Of a stretch of DNA of 46,217 nucleotides, positions 28,491 through 38,785 are shown one piece after another (within the stretch, counting starts at the first letter, position 1; each line of letters begins with the position of its first letter). The notes beneath the pieces were generated by a model. That model worked only from the letters and a program-made list of their open reading frames with translations. It was not told the origin of the DNA and did not search any database. The DNA lies in contig MLAK01000923.1 of the NCBI GenBank assembly GCA_001839685.1, positions 1 through 46,217 of the forward strand, in the 5' to 3' direction. The position numbers and the translations under genes were made by a program. Source of the DNA: Tritrichomonas foetus. Taxonomy: Eukaryota > Parabasalia > Tritrichomonadida > Tritrichomonadidae.

Positions 28491-28529
28491 AAATGATGAC
28501 AAGTGTTAGACTATAGAAAAAGTTGGAAA

Positions 28530-29852
28530 ATGTCCGAATGTGATTCATCAAGCTCCACCTCCCTCTGCTTTATGTGTCACCAAATCACACATAATCCCAA
28601 TCAAATACCTCTCTGCAATGACTGCGCCCAAAAAATTCAAATTAATGGCAACTATCAATCATCCCCCTTCGACAAAAGATTGAAGTTCAACAAGAATGAT
28701 TTCGACAGCATTATTCCAAACAGATCAATCGAAGAAATGGAAGCAGCAATTTCTGAAACAGAATTTCATCCATCATCAAATATTGCCAAGCAGACGCATA
28801 ACCAAATAAAAAGGTATTATCATGACGTAGGTGAATGGATAAATGTCATAAATGAGTTAAATCAGCCACCCGATTATGATTCGGAAATCGAAGATAAGAA
28901 TGAAGCCAACTTCTGCATCAGGTGTGCAACATATTGCTCATTTGGATTAAATTTCATGTTGCTTATTGGAAAAGCACTTGCCATGTCAACATCTGCATCT
29001 TATACCATCATGTCATCATTAGCAGATTCTTGCTTAGACATCATTGCAGGGATCATCATATCATGCACAGCAGCGAATTCAAAGACTACTGAAAATGACA
29101 AACAAAACTATCCTGTTGGGAAAAGTCGAATTTCTACAATTGGAATCCTTGTGTTTTCAGTTTTGATGAGTTGTTGTGCTGTTTTTATAATTTTACAATG
29201 TGTTCATTCACTCCTTGCACATGAAAATGCCCCACCAACAACAGGAACAGCAGTTTTTATAATGATTATGACAATTTGTGTCAAATTTTGTATGTGGTTT
29301 GTTTATAATTGGTTAGATCATCCAATAACAATCACTTTAGCAGAAGATCATCGAAATGATGTATTCACAAACTCGTTTGGATTATTTATGTACTATGGAG
29401 GGTGTCATTTTTACTGGTGGATGGATTCACTTGGTGGACTTTTGTTATCACTTTTTGTATTGAATTCATGGGCGAAAAATGCGCTTGAAAATGCTAAAGC
29501 ATTAATCGGTGTGATTTCACCACCTGAAATTATTCGGAATTTGACATACGTTGCAGCACATCATCATCCACTCATTAAAAGTGTATCAAGTGTTGTTGCT
29601 TATCAAATTGGTCCAAATTACTTTGCTGATGTTCATATTATTGTGAACAATGATGTAAGTACAGAAGCAGCCCTTTGGGTGGCAGATTCTCTTCAGAAAA
29701 GACTTGAGAGAGTTGATGATATTGAGCATGCATACGTACATCTGGAAACATTAAATCACGATAACAAATTAACTGAAATGCTCGAGGATTTCAATGTACA
29801 ACAAGAAAAAAAATACAAGCTTGAGTCATTGAATCATCTATGTGATATTTGA
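28530..29852 (+). CDS. Cation diffusion facilitator (CDF) transporter, Mn-type motif, with N-terminal zinc-ribbon-like module
   Basis: From the ATG at 28530 the protein has 440 residues. An N-terminal Cys module (C13-x2-C16 ... C29-x2-C32, CFMC...CNDC) precedes the membrane domain. Six hydrophobic segments follow, with metal-site motifs DSCLD (D166, D170) in helix 2 and HRNDV (H274, D277) in helix 5, and a C-terminal ferredoxin-like domain that includes HHHPLIKSVSSVVAY and FADVHIIV. A DxxxD pair in helix 2 is the mark of manganese-type CDFs (plant MTP8-11 group), while zinc CDFs have HxxxD. It probably exports Mn2+ or similar ions to the outside or into an organelle in exchange for protons; the metal is inferred. 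The N-terminal Cys module is unusual for the family. Confidence 0.88.
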   Translation: MSECDSSSSTSLCFMCHQITHNPNQIPLCNDCAQKIQINGNYQSSPFDKRLKFNKNDFDSIIPNRSIEEMEAAISETEFHPSSNIAKQTHNQIKRYYHDVGEWINVINELNQPPDYDSEIEDKNEANFCIRCATYCSFGLNFMLLIGKALAMSTSASYTIMSSLADSCLDIIAGIIISCTAANSKTTENDKQNYPVGKSRISTIGILVFSVLMSCCAVFIILQCVHSLLAHENAPPTTGTAVFIMIMTICVKFCMWFVYNWLDHPITITLAEDHRNDVFTNSFGLFMYYGGCHFYWWMDSLGGLLLSLFVLNSWAKNALENAKALIGVISPPEIIRNLTYVAAHHHPLIKSVSSVVAYQIGPNYFADVHIIVNNDVSTEAALWVADSLQKRLERVDDIEHAYVHLETLNHDNKLTEMLEDFNVQQEKKYKLESLNHLCDI

Positions 29853-31432
29853 ACTTTTTTCTGTGTCTTATAATTATGTGAATTTGCATATAACTTTCTT
29901 TGTTTGATACGGTTTAGTAAATCGTTTTCTTTTTCTTTCATTTATTTACATTTTCAGACTGATTTTTCATCCTGCAATTCGAATTTGAATTCATTCTTTC
30001 CAGAAATCATCTTCAGTAAATGCTTGACATAATTTATTAATCAATGGGAGAAATGACATTCAGTGAATGAAAAATAAAATTCACCACGTTCTAGTTTGAT
30101 TGTCCATGATCTTCACTGGTGTTTCGAAAAATGATAAAAACGAAAAAGCACACTTTCCAAATCAAAGGGGGAAAATTTGATCAAAAAGCATGGGGAAAAG
30201 TTGATGTTTGATATAAATTGTTTCATGATATGTACCATGTATATAAACAGCTTCATTCTGAGTATTACTGATGTATGTCTCAATTTTGTGTAAAATACGA
30301 TCCTGTCAGGGAATTAATGACACATGTCTGAAATGACGAATATTCTCTTTGAAACTGAATATATAAATTATTATGCAAAGAAAAATGAAAAATCGTTACA
30401 GTATGAACAAACTCACAAATTTGATTATGAATAGTGTGTTTATGAATCTTACCATTTTCCTCATTAATCTAGATATTGTAAATCCAACATATCAAATCTT
30501 TCTTGCATATCATTGAAAAAGATGTTTTTCGTTTACTCTTGTTATCAAGACATGCAATGAAAGTTATTTCAGTTTATTTGGAAAGAGAATCAAATTAAAA
30601 AATAGAAATAATCATTCTAAGATGTTACCAGACCGATAAAATTAGATTATGATTTCTCAATTTTTCTGTGAAGATGCATATACAATTTTTATTTTTTTTC
30701 AAAGATTGATTGATTGATTGATAATATTGTTATTTTAAATGTAACTTTTTAAAAGGATCCATAGCAAAGAAATCAATAAAATCGTTGTAAATTTCAATCC
30801 TATGATTTCTTTTATATTGTTGCATACATTAAAATGTTTTTAGCTATATCTTAATACTAATTAATTATCTGTGCACAACACTATATGGTATCATTATTAT
30901 ATTTTATATTCTATTTAAAAACATATTTATCTTATCATTTGCAACATGACCTATGGAAATACAATCTCGTTAAATGATTTATTGAAAAGGAAATAATTTC
31001 ATTTCAATTTATAATATACAATTCAAAAGTTGAAAATTCACCCCGCAGATAAAATAAAACATAATTAGAATTTTTTATCTCTTTCAATTTTTGTTAAAAT
31101 ATATTTTACATTATTATTCAATTAATAGCCAATATCTCCTGAAAAAGTTACAAAAGTACGCGATGAATTCTACTATTGAATTATTTATTAGAGCATTAAG
31201 AATATCAGGCTCTTAAAAGAGATTTCAATATATTACAAAAAGTTTAATAGATTCTTTTTATTTTCACAAACATATTTTATTCGTATTTCAATTATTCAAT
31301 CATTGATAAAGAAAAATCGAAAAAATAATTTTTACATTTTTACAATTTTGAGAAAATTTTCTTGAATAAAAGAATTCTTCTCAAAATATTTTCGTACCGA
31401 AATAAAGAAAACTTTCATAAATCAAATTGAGG
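29853..31432. other. Long intergenic stretch
   Basis: AT-rich with a (GATT)4 patch near 30706-30722 and AAAAAGTT words near 31143 and 31236, upstream of the Myb gene. No coding frame recognised. Confidence 0.5.
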
Positions 31433-32479
31433 ATGGACGGAAGCGACAGCAATAGCTGCCTTACTGTCTTAATCGAATTAGGTCTTTCCATAATCGAGTC
31501 AGCCAACCCGGAAGTCTCCGCTTCTTCATACGAAGCCTGCAAAAATCTCCTCCAAAATTTCATCAAAAATAAAATCACGTTTGACGAATGCGCAGCCGCT
31601 TTGAATGCTGAAGTTGGTGATTATGATTCACTCGTTCGCGTTCGAGGTATTCTTGACCTCCCCGAGCAACCTTTTCCCCCATCCGATTCACAAAACAAAT
31701 TGCGAATGTGGACCAAGTTCGAAGACGATAGACTTATCGGTGGAATATATCGTTACGGTCTCGATAATTGGGGAGCCGTTGCAGACTTCGTTGGCGGTTG
31801 TCGAAATCGAAGCCAATGTTATCAACGATGGTCTCGCGGTTTAAACCCAAAAATTTGTAAGAAAAGTTGGTCGCCAGAAGAAGACCAGAAATTGATCGAG
31901 CTTGTTCAAATATTTGGGGAAAATTCGTGGGCCAAGATTGCATCGAAACTCGGAAATCGAAGCGACATTCAATGTCGATATCATTACAAGCAAATAAGCA
32001 AAACAACGTCAACCGCTTTAAATCACCAATCTAACTTTCTCGGATTAGAAAGAACCAATCCATTATGCAGTACAACAAGCGAACTTTTCAAACAGCACGA
32101 AATGCTGAAACATCTTCCATCGACAGCAACTCTCGCAACTCTAACATCAGCCCTCACACCGCCTCTAACAACGGAAAATTCAAGCATGTTGAATAACTTC
32201 TCACTCGGTCCTCCGCCCAATTTCAATCTCAACTTAAATTTGAATAGTTTCAACCAAGTTGGTAGAATTGACGATATTAGCATGAATTTGAACAATGACA
32301 GCATTTCTCCAATTTCAAGTATGGTTGGTTTTCCTGATATTAACGAAACTGGCATCAAAAAGAACTGGGGATTAAGGGGAACAGCAATAGCCTTAAAGCC
32401 GCTTCCATTCTTGTCTCCAAAATTGAGACTTGATGGAACTACGCCAATCGCTTCTTGCCTTCACCCGATTGACTCTTAA
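31433..32479 (+). CDS. Two-repeat (R2R3-type) Myb DNA-binding protein
   Basis: From the ATG at 31433 the protein has 348 residues; the reading frame has no earlier ATG. Two Myb/SANT repeats are seen. The first (about 91-139) has Trp93, Trp113 and Trp133, with RNRSQCYQRWSRGLNP as recognition helix. The second (about 142-190) has Trp146, Trp166 and Tyr183, with NRSDIQCRYHYKQ. The N-terminal 90 residues are helical with no known domain. The C-terminal half is rich in Asn, Leu and Ser (for example NFNLNLNLNSFNQ), as in activation regions. Trichomonads have hundreds of Myb genes, several of which bind initiator or TAACG elements. Its targets are unknown. Codon use in the first half is more G+C-rich than in the flanks. 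Confidence 0.9.
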   Translation: MDGSDSNSCLTVLIELGLSIIESANPEVSASSYEACKNLLQNFIKNKITFDECAAALNAEVGDYDSLVRVRGILDLPEQPFPPSDSQNKLRMWTKFEDDRLIGGIYRYGLDNWGAVADFVGGCRNRSQCYQRWSRGLNPKICKKSWSPEEDQKLIELVQIFGENSWAKIASKLGNRSDIQCRYHYKQISKTTSTALNHQSNFLGLERTNPLCSTTSELFKQHEMLKHLPSTATLATLTSALTPPLTTENSSMLNNFSLGPPPNFNLNLNLNSFNQVGRIDDISMNLNNDSISPISSMVGFPDINETGIKKNWGLRGTAIALKPLPFLSPKLRLDGTTPIASCLHPIDS

Positions 32480-33105
32480 CTGATTTCCATATTATATTGT
32501 TTGTTTGCGAATAATTTTGTTTGTTTGTTTATATTAAACTCCTTTAAAAATTAACTTTTTTCTATTTATGTTTAAAAATGTACTTTCCAGAAACGTGTTT
32601 TTGATTTTATATTTCTAAAATACAAATGTGAATGAATCACTTCAACCATTCACCAAAGAATGGAATATTTTAAATAACTACTTCATCTGGAGGCTTTCGT
32701 TATCAGAAAGTAAGCTCAACCCAAAACGAATGAATAACCAAAATTTTTGCATGGTAGACTAACTATTGATCAGAATATCATGCATTCTTTCTACTTTCTT
32801 TTTTAGCAGAGTCTAAATATAAAGTGATGATTTTTCTCATGATTTTATAATATCCCAATGAACTTGAATCTAATTAAACATAATGTAATATTTGAATAAA
32901 AAATGTATATTTAAGGTTGTTATGTAATTGTTAAATGTGTATTTCAAATCAATATCTATTTTTGATGATCTAAGTGGAGAAATTTCTTTCGAGAATTGCA
33001 AGACACCTTTTAAAGAAAGAAGAAAGCAATCATTAAAGAATAAAATCTAAAAGATAGTTAAAAGTTTACTAATAAATAAAATAAAGAAGAAGTGATTCAA
33101 ATAAT
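32480..33105. other. Convergent 3' flanks
   Basis: AT-rich DNA between the Myb and metacaspase stops. No gene seen. Confidence 0.5.
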
Positions 33106-34419
33106 TCACCTTGGTGCAAAGAATGGGGTTTCTAATATGTTTGGTCGAGTTGCATGCAAGATACACTCTTGTTTGTATTTCTTAATTGCCTTATCAACAA
33201 GTGGTTTAACTTGTAATAAATTGTATTCTGGATGTTCTTTGAGTGTCTTCCAGAAATAAAAAGTAAAAAGTCCTTGTGAATTATTATCAATTGTTCCCTG
33301 CTTAGCAGTATTATCATCATCCGATGAAGATACAGACACAATGTTTGCAGGGAATTCAAGCGCCTTGACAGGATCATCCGGAATGTCCCAAATTGTGCCA
33401 GAATGACAACAATCAGTAATCAGCATAGTTTTAGCAATGCCTGTTGAATAATCACGTAAATATTGAGAAAGTGTATCATCTTTAACATAATCATCATCAA
33501 AAACCATGCATTGGTCATAACCACTTTCCTCAGTACCATCATAATTCTTCATATTCGAACCATGCCCAGTATAAAACACAGTAAGGAACTCAGTTGTACG
33601 TTGGAGAAACACTTTCAAGAAGGACAAAAACTGAGTAGCCATTGGATTATGAACATAATATACTTTATATCCCAAATATTTATGATTGGCAGCTACTGTC
33701 ACAGAATCATTCACTGGCCCCACACCCAGTTTTAAGCTTTCTTTCGTATAGCTATTGCAACAAATAAAGCAGGCTCTCACCATTCTCGCTGGAAGTGATT
33801 CTGGGTTTGTGCCATTCAAACATTTGGAGAGACCGTTTAATTGGCCCAATGCTGATTCCACTGATGAATGATGACGCAATTTCTGGAATTCTTCTATATC
33901 AATAACTGGCGTAGGTGGTGGCATTGAAATCACCGGATACAAATGATTCATATCATCATTTGTGGGCTGCGCTGGTGGCCTCTGCCAGGACTGGGCCTCC
34001 CATGGATTAAATCTGAGGGATGTAGTAAGCCACTGGCTATTTGAGGAGTAAAATTTCTGATAATAATAATCGATCTCTTCAACCTTTGGGTACGAAACTT
34101 GGGGTACTGCAGTTGGAGATGCTGGAGAAGAAGGTTGGATATTTGCGGAAGACGGAATATTCGACTGAGTTCCGGCATATTGAGTAAATCCTGTTTGCTG
34201 AGGTGAAAATTGATTTTGTGGCTGTAAATGTGAAGTGGAAGCTTGAGTTCTTCTTTGTATCTTTTGTTGAATGAACGAGGGATCGACTCCACTGACTATT
34301 GGATATAGCTGAGGCAACTGGGCGCTTTGCGGATTTTGGAAAAAGCAATCATGTAAGCCATACTGTTTAGCGTAATATTGCACTTGAGGATTCGGCGGAG
34401 GAAAATTTGTGCCATACAT
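33106..34419 (-). CDS. Metacaspase-like cysteine peptidase (caspase fold, clan CD)
   Basis: The 437-residue protein has a Pro/Gln/Ser-rich N-terminal region (1-170, with QPQNQFSPQQTGFTQ) and a C14 catalytic domain from about 212. The dyad is His286 in VFYTGHGSNM and Cys338 in LITDCCHSGT. The p20-like start is MVRACFICCNSY, and VSSSDDDNTAKQ follows the Cys as in type I metacaspases. Metacaspases cut after Arg or Lys and are tied to stress, clearance and cell-death-like processes. The Pro/Gln-rich prodomain without an LSD1 zinc finger is like that of yeast Yca1. The length is normal for type I. The start is the ATG at 34417-34419. Substrates are unknown. Confidence 0.93.
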   Translation of the reverse strand: MYGTNFPPPNPQVQYYAKQYGLHDCFFQNPQSAQLPQLYPIVSGVDPSFIQQKIQRRTQASTSHLQPQNQFSPQQTGFTQYAGTQSNIPSSANIQPSSPASPTAVPQVSYPKVEEIDYYYQKFYSSNSQWLTTSLRFNPWEAQSWQRPPAQPTNDDMNHLYPVISMPPPTPVIDIEEFQKLRHHSSVESALGQLNGLSKCLNGTNPESLPARMVRACFICCNSYTKESLKLGVGPVNDSVTVAANHKYLGYKVYYVHNPMATQFLSFLKVFLQRTTEFLTVFYTGHGSNMKNYDGTEESGYDQCMVFDDDYVKDDTLSQYLRDYSTGIAKTMLITDCCHSGTIWDIPDDPVKALEFPANIVSVSSSDDDNTAKQGTIDNNSQGLFTFYFWKTLKEHPEYNLLQVKPLVDKAIKKYKQECILHATRPNILETPFFAPR

Positions 34420-34443
34420 TTTTTTGTTTTTTTGTGAGGTTTA

Positions 34444-34467
34444 GGCCAATTAACCGCCAAATTGGCC
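34444..34467. promoter_or_regulatory. Inverted repeat just upstream of the metacaspase gene
   Basis: GGCCAATT (34444-34451) and AATTGGCC (34460-34467) are perfect arms around an 8-nt loop, 25 bp upstream of the minus-strand ATG. It could be a transcription-factor site or a 5' UTR stem. Confidence 0.4.
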
Positions 34468-35287
34468 ATTGATGTGTAAAATGGAAAATCTGACATTTTC
34501 TTCATTCATGGGTAGTGACCTTATTTTTCGTTCCTTCGTCAATAAATCTTTTAATATAAATTGCTAAATATGTTTCAATGCAAATTTCGGAAAATAGAAT
34601 GACAAAATCAGAACGTATGTAACTTCACATAATTTAATATCATAATACATTAGTACTGAAAAACATATTCTTATATTATTTTCCAGAAATAAGTCATATT
34701 CACAAAGATATACGCGTTTCTTATATTTTAAAATTGAATGTATTTTGTATTCAAAAAGTCACATATTCAAGAAATAAAAATATCTCCTTTATTTCTCAAC
34801 AGATGATTTTAAAATTTCTTTTATTTTTATTTCATATATCTTTTATCATAAATAAATGTATTTTAGATGATATTAAAATAATAATCATTATATGATGAAA
34901 TTCAGGATATGTGAAGCTATTCTATTCTTCTTTAATTTTCTCAAAATGAGCTCTAATATGATAATATTCGATTTGTAAATAGGTAGAAAGCGACAAATTA
35001 TTTAACATGAAAATTAATAGTGAATAAATTTTGGGGAAATCGTAAATCTAAAGACTAAAGAAAAAGTTCGTCAGAAGGCCAAATATGGTCAAAAAAAAGT
35101 AAAAATCGTCAATCTAAGGACTATTCAAATCTCCAAAATAAAAAATTAACAAGAAAAAAGAAAATCATGAATTATCAAAATATTTTTAGAATTCCAAATC
35201 AGCATCGATTGTCAATCACATCAAATATGAAATTTTTAGCATATTCTAATTTATCAAAAAGACACGGGCATCCAAAGTTAACATCAT
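34468..35287. other. Intergenic
   Basis: AT-rich upstream DNA of the metacaspase gene. No coding frame recognised. Confidence 0.5.
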
Positions 35288-35575
35288 AAGTTAGTCGGAT
35301 GCAATCATCTTGATAATTGTTTCATCTGTATATGATTTCATATTTGCATGCGTAATTCTGTACTGAGAAAACAGGATGCCACACCAATTAGCAAGATCTG
35401 TTAATTGTTGATTGGCAGTATCTGTGATTTGAAGTATAAATGGAGCAAAAAAATGAAATTGCTTAATTAATTCTATTTGAAAAAGGGTTGCGCTATTAAA
35501 ATGTGGCAAAAGAGTATATTCAATATCGAGATTTCTGAGGAAGGGTAGTCTATGAAGAACTTTTAATGCTTCGTC
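35288..35575 (-). pseudogene. Shifted-frame tail of the Mutator-like transposase
   Basis: Directly past the stop of the transposase fragment, a different minus-strand frame is open to TAA at about 35288, reading DEALKVLHRLPFLRNLDIEY, then HFFAPFILQITDTANQQLTD and ending MIASD. The coding-like composition and the direct abutment suggest the original protein continued here before a frameshift. This domain has no known name. Confidence 0.45.
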
Positions 35576-36639
35576 TAGTGTTCATTTGAAGGATTAATTT
35601 GATTTTCTGAACGATCACTTTCTGAATCACTATTAATAATTATAATCTGTTTGTCTTGTGCATAATTCTCATGCTTTTTTGGTGATTGATTTTCATGGTC
35701 ATAAGGTGAAATTAGTTCCAAATCGCTCTGTGAATTATTTTCAATGTTGTTTTGTGAATTATTTATAATGTCGTTTTGTGAATCATTTTCTTTATTGTCA
35801 TGATGATCGAATCTATTTGGACAAGTTTTTTTATAATGACCAATCTTATGGCAAAGGGAACATCTTTTGATTTTCTTACCATCATAAGAATTGTTTTTCG
35901 GCCTGGAAAGATGATCGACGAGTTTTGCTGGATGTGTCATATGTCTGCCCCTCTGTGGCAAATATAGTGATTCACCTTCCTTTCTTTGATAAAGATTGCC
36001 GAATTTGGTGAAAGTTTCGTTAATAAGATTTCTTACTTCTAAATTTCGTTTAGTTTTTTCTGCCATTTTTGAGAATATTGCCATCACTTCAGTATAGGAG
36101 TATTCATTGTTTTGCTCTTTCTTATCAATGATATTAGTAACATTTTTCGTGTTTTCCCAATTTTTTTGAGTTGGACGGTATAGAAAATAAATCGAATCAA
36201 TGTCACTAGAAGAAACCAGTGGATTATATCCTGCTTGTTTTCTATTGTAGAGATCGTGATAACATGGTAAGTTAAACTGTAACTTTTCACATGAGCATTG
36301 ACCCAGTTTATTTAAAGTATTATTCATTGTTTCATTATTTCCTGTTTCAATGTCATTTAATAATCCATTTAAAATAGAATATTCATTCAATAATTTTTCT
36401 GCTGCAGTAACTCCTAATAGTTTTCCTTGATACAATTCAGCAGGTAAGCCAAGAGGAATTTCTCGTAATGATCTTAGAATTCGTTGATGGTATATGTTAA
36501 CAAAAGCGTCAATGGCTTGATCTAGAGGTAGAACTCTATGATCAGTACTATTTTTATATTTTCCAAATAAACCTTCTATTGCATTTGTAGTAAAATGATT
36601 TTTTAATCTCGTTTTTTTTTCTTTTATCAAACTTCCTTA
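35575..36639 (-). pseudogene. 5'-truncated Mutator-like (MULE) transposase with SWIM and CCHC zinc motifs
   Basis: The minus strand is open for about 350 residues but has no ATG start; an in-frame stop lies 12 nt before the first recognisable codons. The sequence begins inside the MULE core at NHFTTNAIEGLFGKYKN, the end of the DDE region. It continues with a SWIM zinc finger (CSCEKLQFNLPCYH: C-x-C-x8-C-x-H) and a zinc knuckle (CSLCHKIGHYKKTC, CX2CX4HX4C), then an Asn/Asp/Gln-rich tail. The N-terminal FLYWCH-like and DDE parts are missing upstream, where low-complexity ACTCTATATA repeats begin. A N-terminal half of a MULE occurs on the other strand at 41010-41728. Non-autonomous relic. Confidence 0.8.
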
Positions 36640-36756
36640 TATAAGAAGACTCTATATAAGAGTGTTCTATATAATAAGAACTCTATATATAAGAACTCTA
36701 TATAAAAAATGGTAAATATATTTTTTAGTTAGACCCCTTGAATGAAATTGATCCAG
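36640..36756. repeat. Low-complexity AACTCTATATA repeats at the MULE break
   Basis: Degenerate repeats of AAGAACTCTATATA at about 36640-36710 abut the truncated 5' end of the transposase. Confidence 0.6.
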
Positions 36757-36782
36757 CTGGTTCACTGGATCACTGGTTCAGT
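36757..36782. repeat. 26-bp palindromic repeat, copy 1
   Basis: CTGGTTCACTGGATCACTGG then TTCAGT. The second copy, at 39852-39877, differs at one base (and at one adjoining base). See the findings. Confidence 0.8.
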
Positions 36783-36814
36783 AAAGTTTTATATATAAAG
36801 TTTCTTTTAATAGA

Positions 36815-36857
36815 CGAACCGACCGGGAGGGCGCGCAGCGCGTGGGAGGAAGAGTGA
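36815..36857. other. Short G+C-rich island
   Basis: ACCGACCGGGAGGGCGCGCA and GCGCGTGGGAGGAAG stand out sharply against flanks of more than 70% A+T and are followed by T10G6. Possibly a transposon end or foreign insert. Confidence 0.6.
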
Positions 36858-36859
36858 GT

Positions 36860-37096
36860 TTTTTTTTTGGGGGGCATGATGAAAGAGTGACAATAGCGAA
36901 ATATGCATTAGTAATATCTTTTTTAAGAAGATAAAGATAAACCTTCATTTTTTCAATGGCACTTTCAATTTCTGAAGCTAAATTTTGATATTTTGAAACC
37001 AAACCAATAACTGTTAAATTTTGTTTGACTGCTTCTTAAAGATCAAGAGATGCAGCATCTATCGAGAATACTACTCTTAAATCCCCACATTCAAAA
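36860..37096 (-). pseudogene. Transposase-like coding relic
   Basis: The minus strand reads ECGDLRVVFSIDAASLDL, stop, then EAVKQNLTVIGLVSKYQNLA and on to KKDITNAYFAIVTLSSCPP. The VVFSIDAASL stretch resembles the first catalytic-Asp strand of DDE transposases. One in-frame stop breaks it. The family is not identified. Confidence 0.35.
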
Positions 37097-37107
37097 TTTA
37101 AAAAGGA

Positions 37108-38310
37108 ATGAACAATTTTATAAACATCACAAAATTATCACTTATTAATTCAATTGACAAATTTCCTTCACTTAATATAACTTATAATATTATTGTGGGG
37201 AAAGAAGGTGATGTTTCTGGTTAGAAAAATCCTGGATACAGTGTCTTGTGACGAACTAGAAAAATTTGATAATGTTGATGAATGGCATGATTTTGTACAG
37301 CAACACTTTCCCGCTTCTATTTGTTCTGAATTTGTCTCCTATTTTCAACCTTTTTCCTGATGAATATAGTTTAATTGTTTGCTACGTATTAATCTAGAAA
37401 TATTTATATTGATAATCGAAGCTTTAACAAACTCCATTATATCAGATAGTATTGTTCTTTTCTTTTAGAAATTGCATTTTTGTATTTAATGAACTTCCAT
37501 TTTGATTGCTGTCAAAATAGTACAAAATTAAAAGATATAAAAATAAAAAAGAAATAATGATTATATTTCCAGAGATGTTTCTCATCGAAATTTTAAATAG
37601 TCTTCATTCTTTGATCATAATAATTTGCATTAAAAAGAAAGTTAACGTTGATTGAATCTGAACTCATCAACTCGAACACGCTTTTGACGCCACAAGAATT
37701 CTTAGGACTTTAATAAAGCAAGAGAAGTTAAAGAATATTATAAAGATTATGATGACATAAAAGGTATAGCATGATCTGTAAATACATTACCAGCGTATGA
37801 TCCGCATAATCCATTTTTTATTTAATCATAAATGAACCCTAGAAAACATATGCGCAACAGTGGACTGAATATTACAGTCGGTCTTGAGTCATCAGCATCT
37901 GCTTTATCTAATCCAACTATTAATGATAATATCATTTTAGGTGATTCAGCTAATGTTTATATAGATAATCTTTTGATGCTTTCTGTTCTTAGAGATCAAG
38001 TTCAAACACGAGATTCATAATTTACGAGAGTGGAAGGCATTTTATATGAAATATAATCCAAAATTTTATTAAACTCGAATAAAGAACTTATGGCAAATCT
38101 TTTCAGTAAAAATCACAGCATATTTATGAAAAAGAACTTAGAGTATGTCATCGATACAATAACGAATCAAGAATGTAAAATTTATATTCCTGATGCAGAA
38201 AGATATCTTCAATAAGTTATCCCACAGCTCACGAAGGTAGACATATTCAAGGAACTTCAACCAGCAAGACTCAACAAACAAATATCCAGTAAATGTTATA
38301 TTTATAAATC
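37108..38310 (+). pseudogene. Decayed coding region of unknown family
   Basis: Protein-like frames chain along the plus strand. An ATG at 37108 starts 38 codons, with SIDKFPSLNITYNIIVGKEG, to TAG at 37222. A frame shift leads to 37211-37363, with KFDNVDEWHDFVQQHFPASI. From about 37706 to 38310 one frame reads a long protein broken only by TGA/TAA codons, including KEYYKDYDDIKGIA, NPRKHMRNSGLNITVGLESS, NIILGDSANVYIDNLLMLSV, NLEYVIDTITNQECKIYIPD and IPQLTKVDIFKELQPARLNK. I do not recognise the family. It looks like an old mobile-element or virus-like gene decayed mostly by point stops. No function is proposed. Confidence 0.45.
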
Positions 38311-38709
38311 TCTCATCTGAATATTTTTTCTTTCATTTACCTAATTATCGTTTTAAATTTAAAAATTCTAAGCGAATGTAAGTGATCATGTATAAACAAG
38401 CATACGTAATGAAAGATTTAATTATATTCAAAATGAAAGAGGTTTATTTATTTTGGCTTAAAAAAACATTTATTAGTTTTGAATTTCTTTGTTCTTCATA
38501 TATACATACTCATAGTATAAATCCAAATATTTCTTCATCATCAAAAATAATATTGTGAAAATGATTTGAATGAAAGACGATATTAATTAAATAGATATTA
38601 TTTTCATTGTTGACACAGTTTAAAATGTCGAGTTCACTGTTTTATAGTCAATAAGTTCACTCGTTAACTCCTTTAAGATTTGCTGAAGCGAAAATTCGGG
38701 AAAGTAAAA
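38311..38709. other. Intergenic or element DNA
   Basis: AT-rich; nothing recognised. Confidence 0.4.
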
Positions 38710-38785
38710 GTCAAAATTTGTTCCAAACCGCCGAAATCAAACTTTTAGAATTCATCGATTTCGGTGGTTTGGAACAAATTTTGAC
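38710..38785. repeat. 29-bp inverted repeat (hairpin), one mismatch
   Basis: The left arm 38710-38738 (GTCAAAATTTGTTCCAAACC... ending GAAATC) is the reverse complement of 38757-38785 except for one C/T difference, which would still pair as G-U in RNA. The loop is 18 nt. It resembles a MITE or the fused ends of an element. Confidence 0.92.

Larger units (their letters stand above)
27597..28529. other. Intergenic
   Basis: Contains the 19-bp tandem repeat at 27798-27888 and a promoter-like box at 28473-28490. A 69-codon plus frame at 28152-28361 shows no domain. Confidence 0.5.

Noticed and set aside
28503..28529. Longer N-terminus for the CDF transporter
   Set aside because: The extension begins with GTG; the first ATG is at 28530 and the promoter-like box is correctly spaced for it.
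31427..31432. Longer start of the Myb protein
   Set aside because: It begins with TTG; ATG is at 31433.
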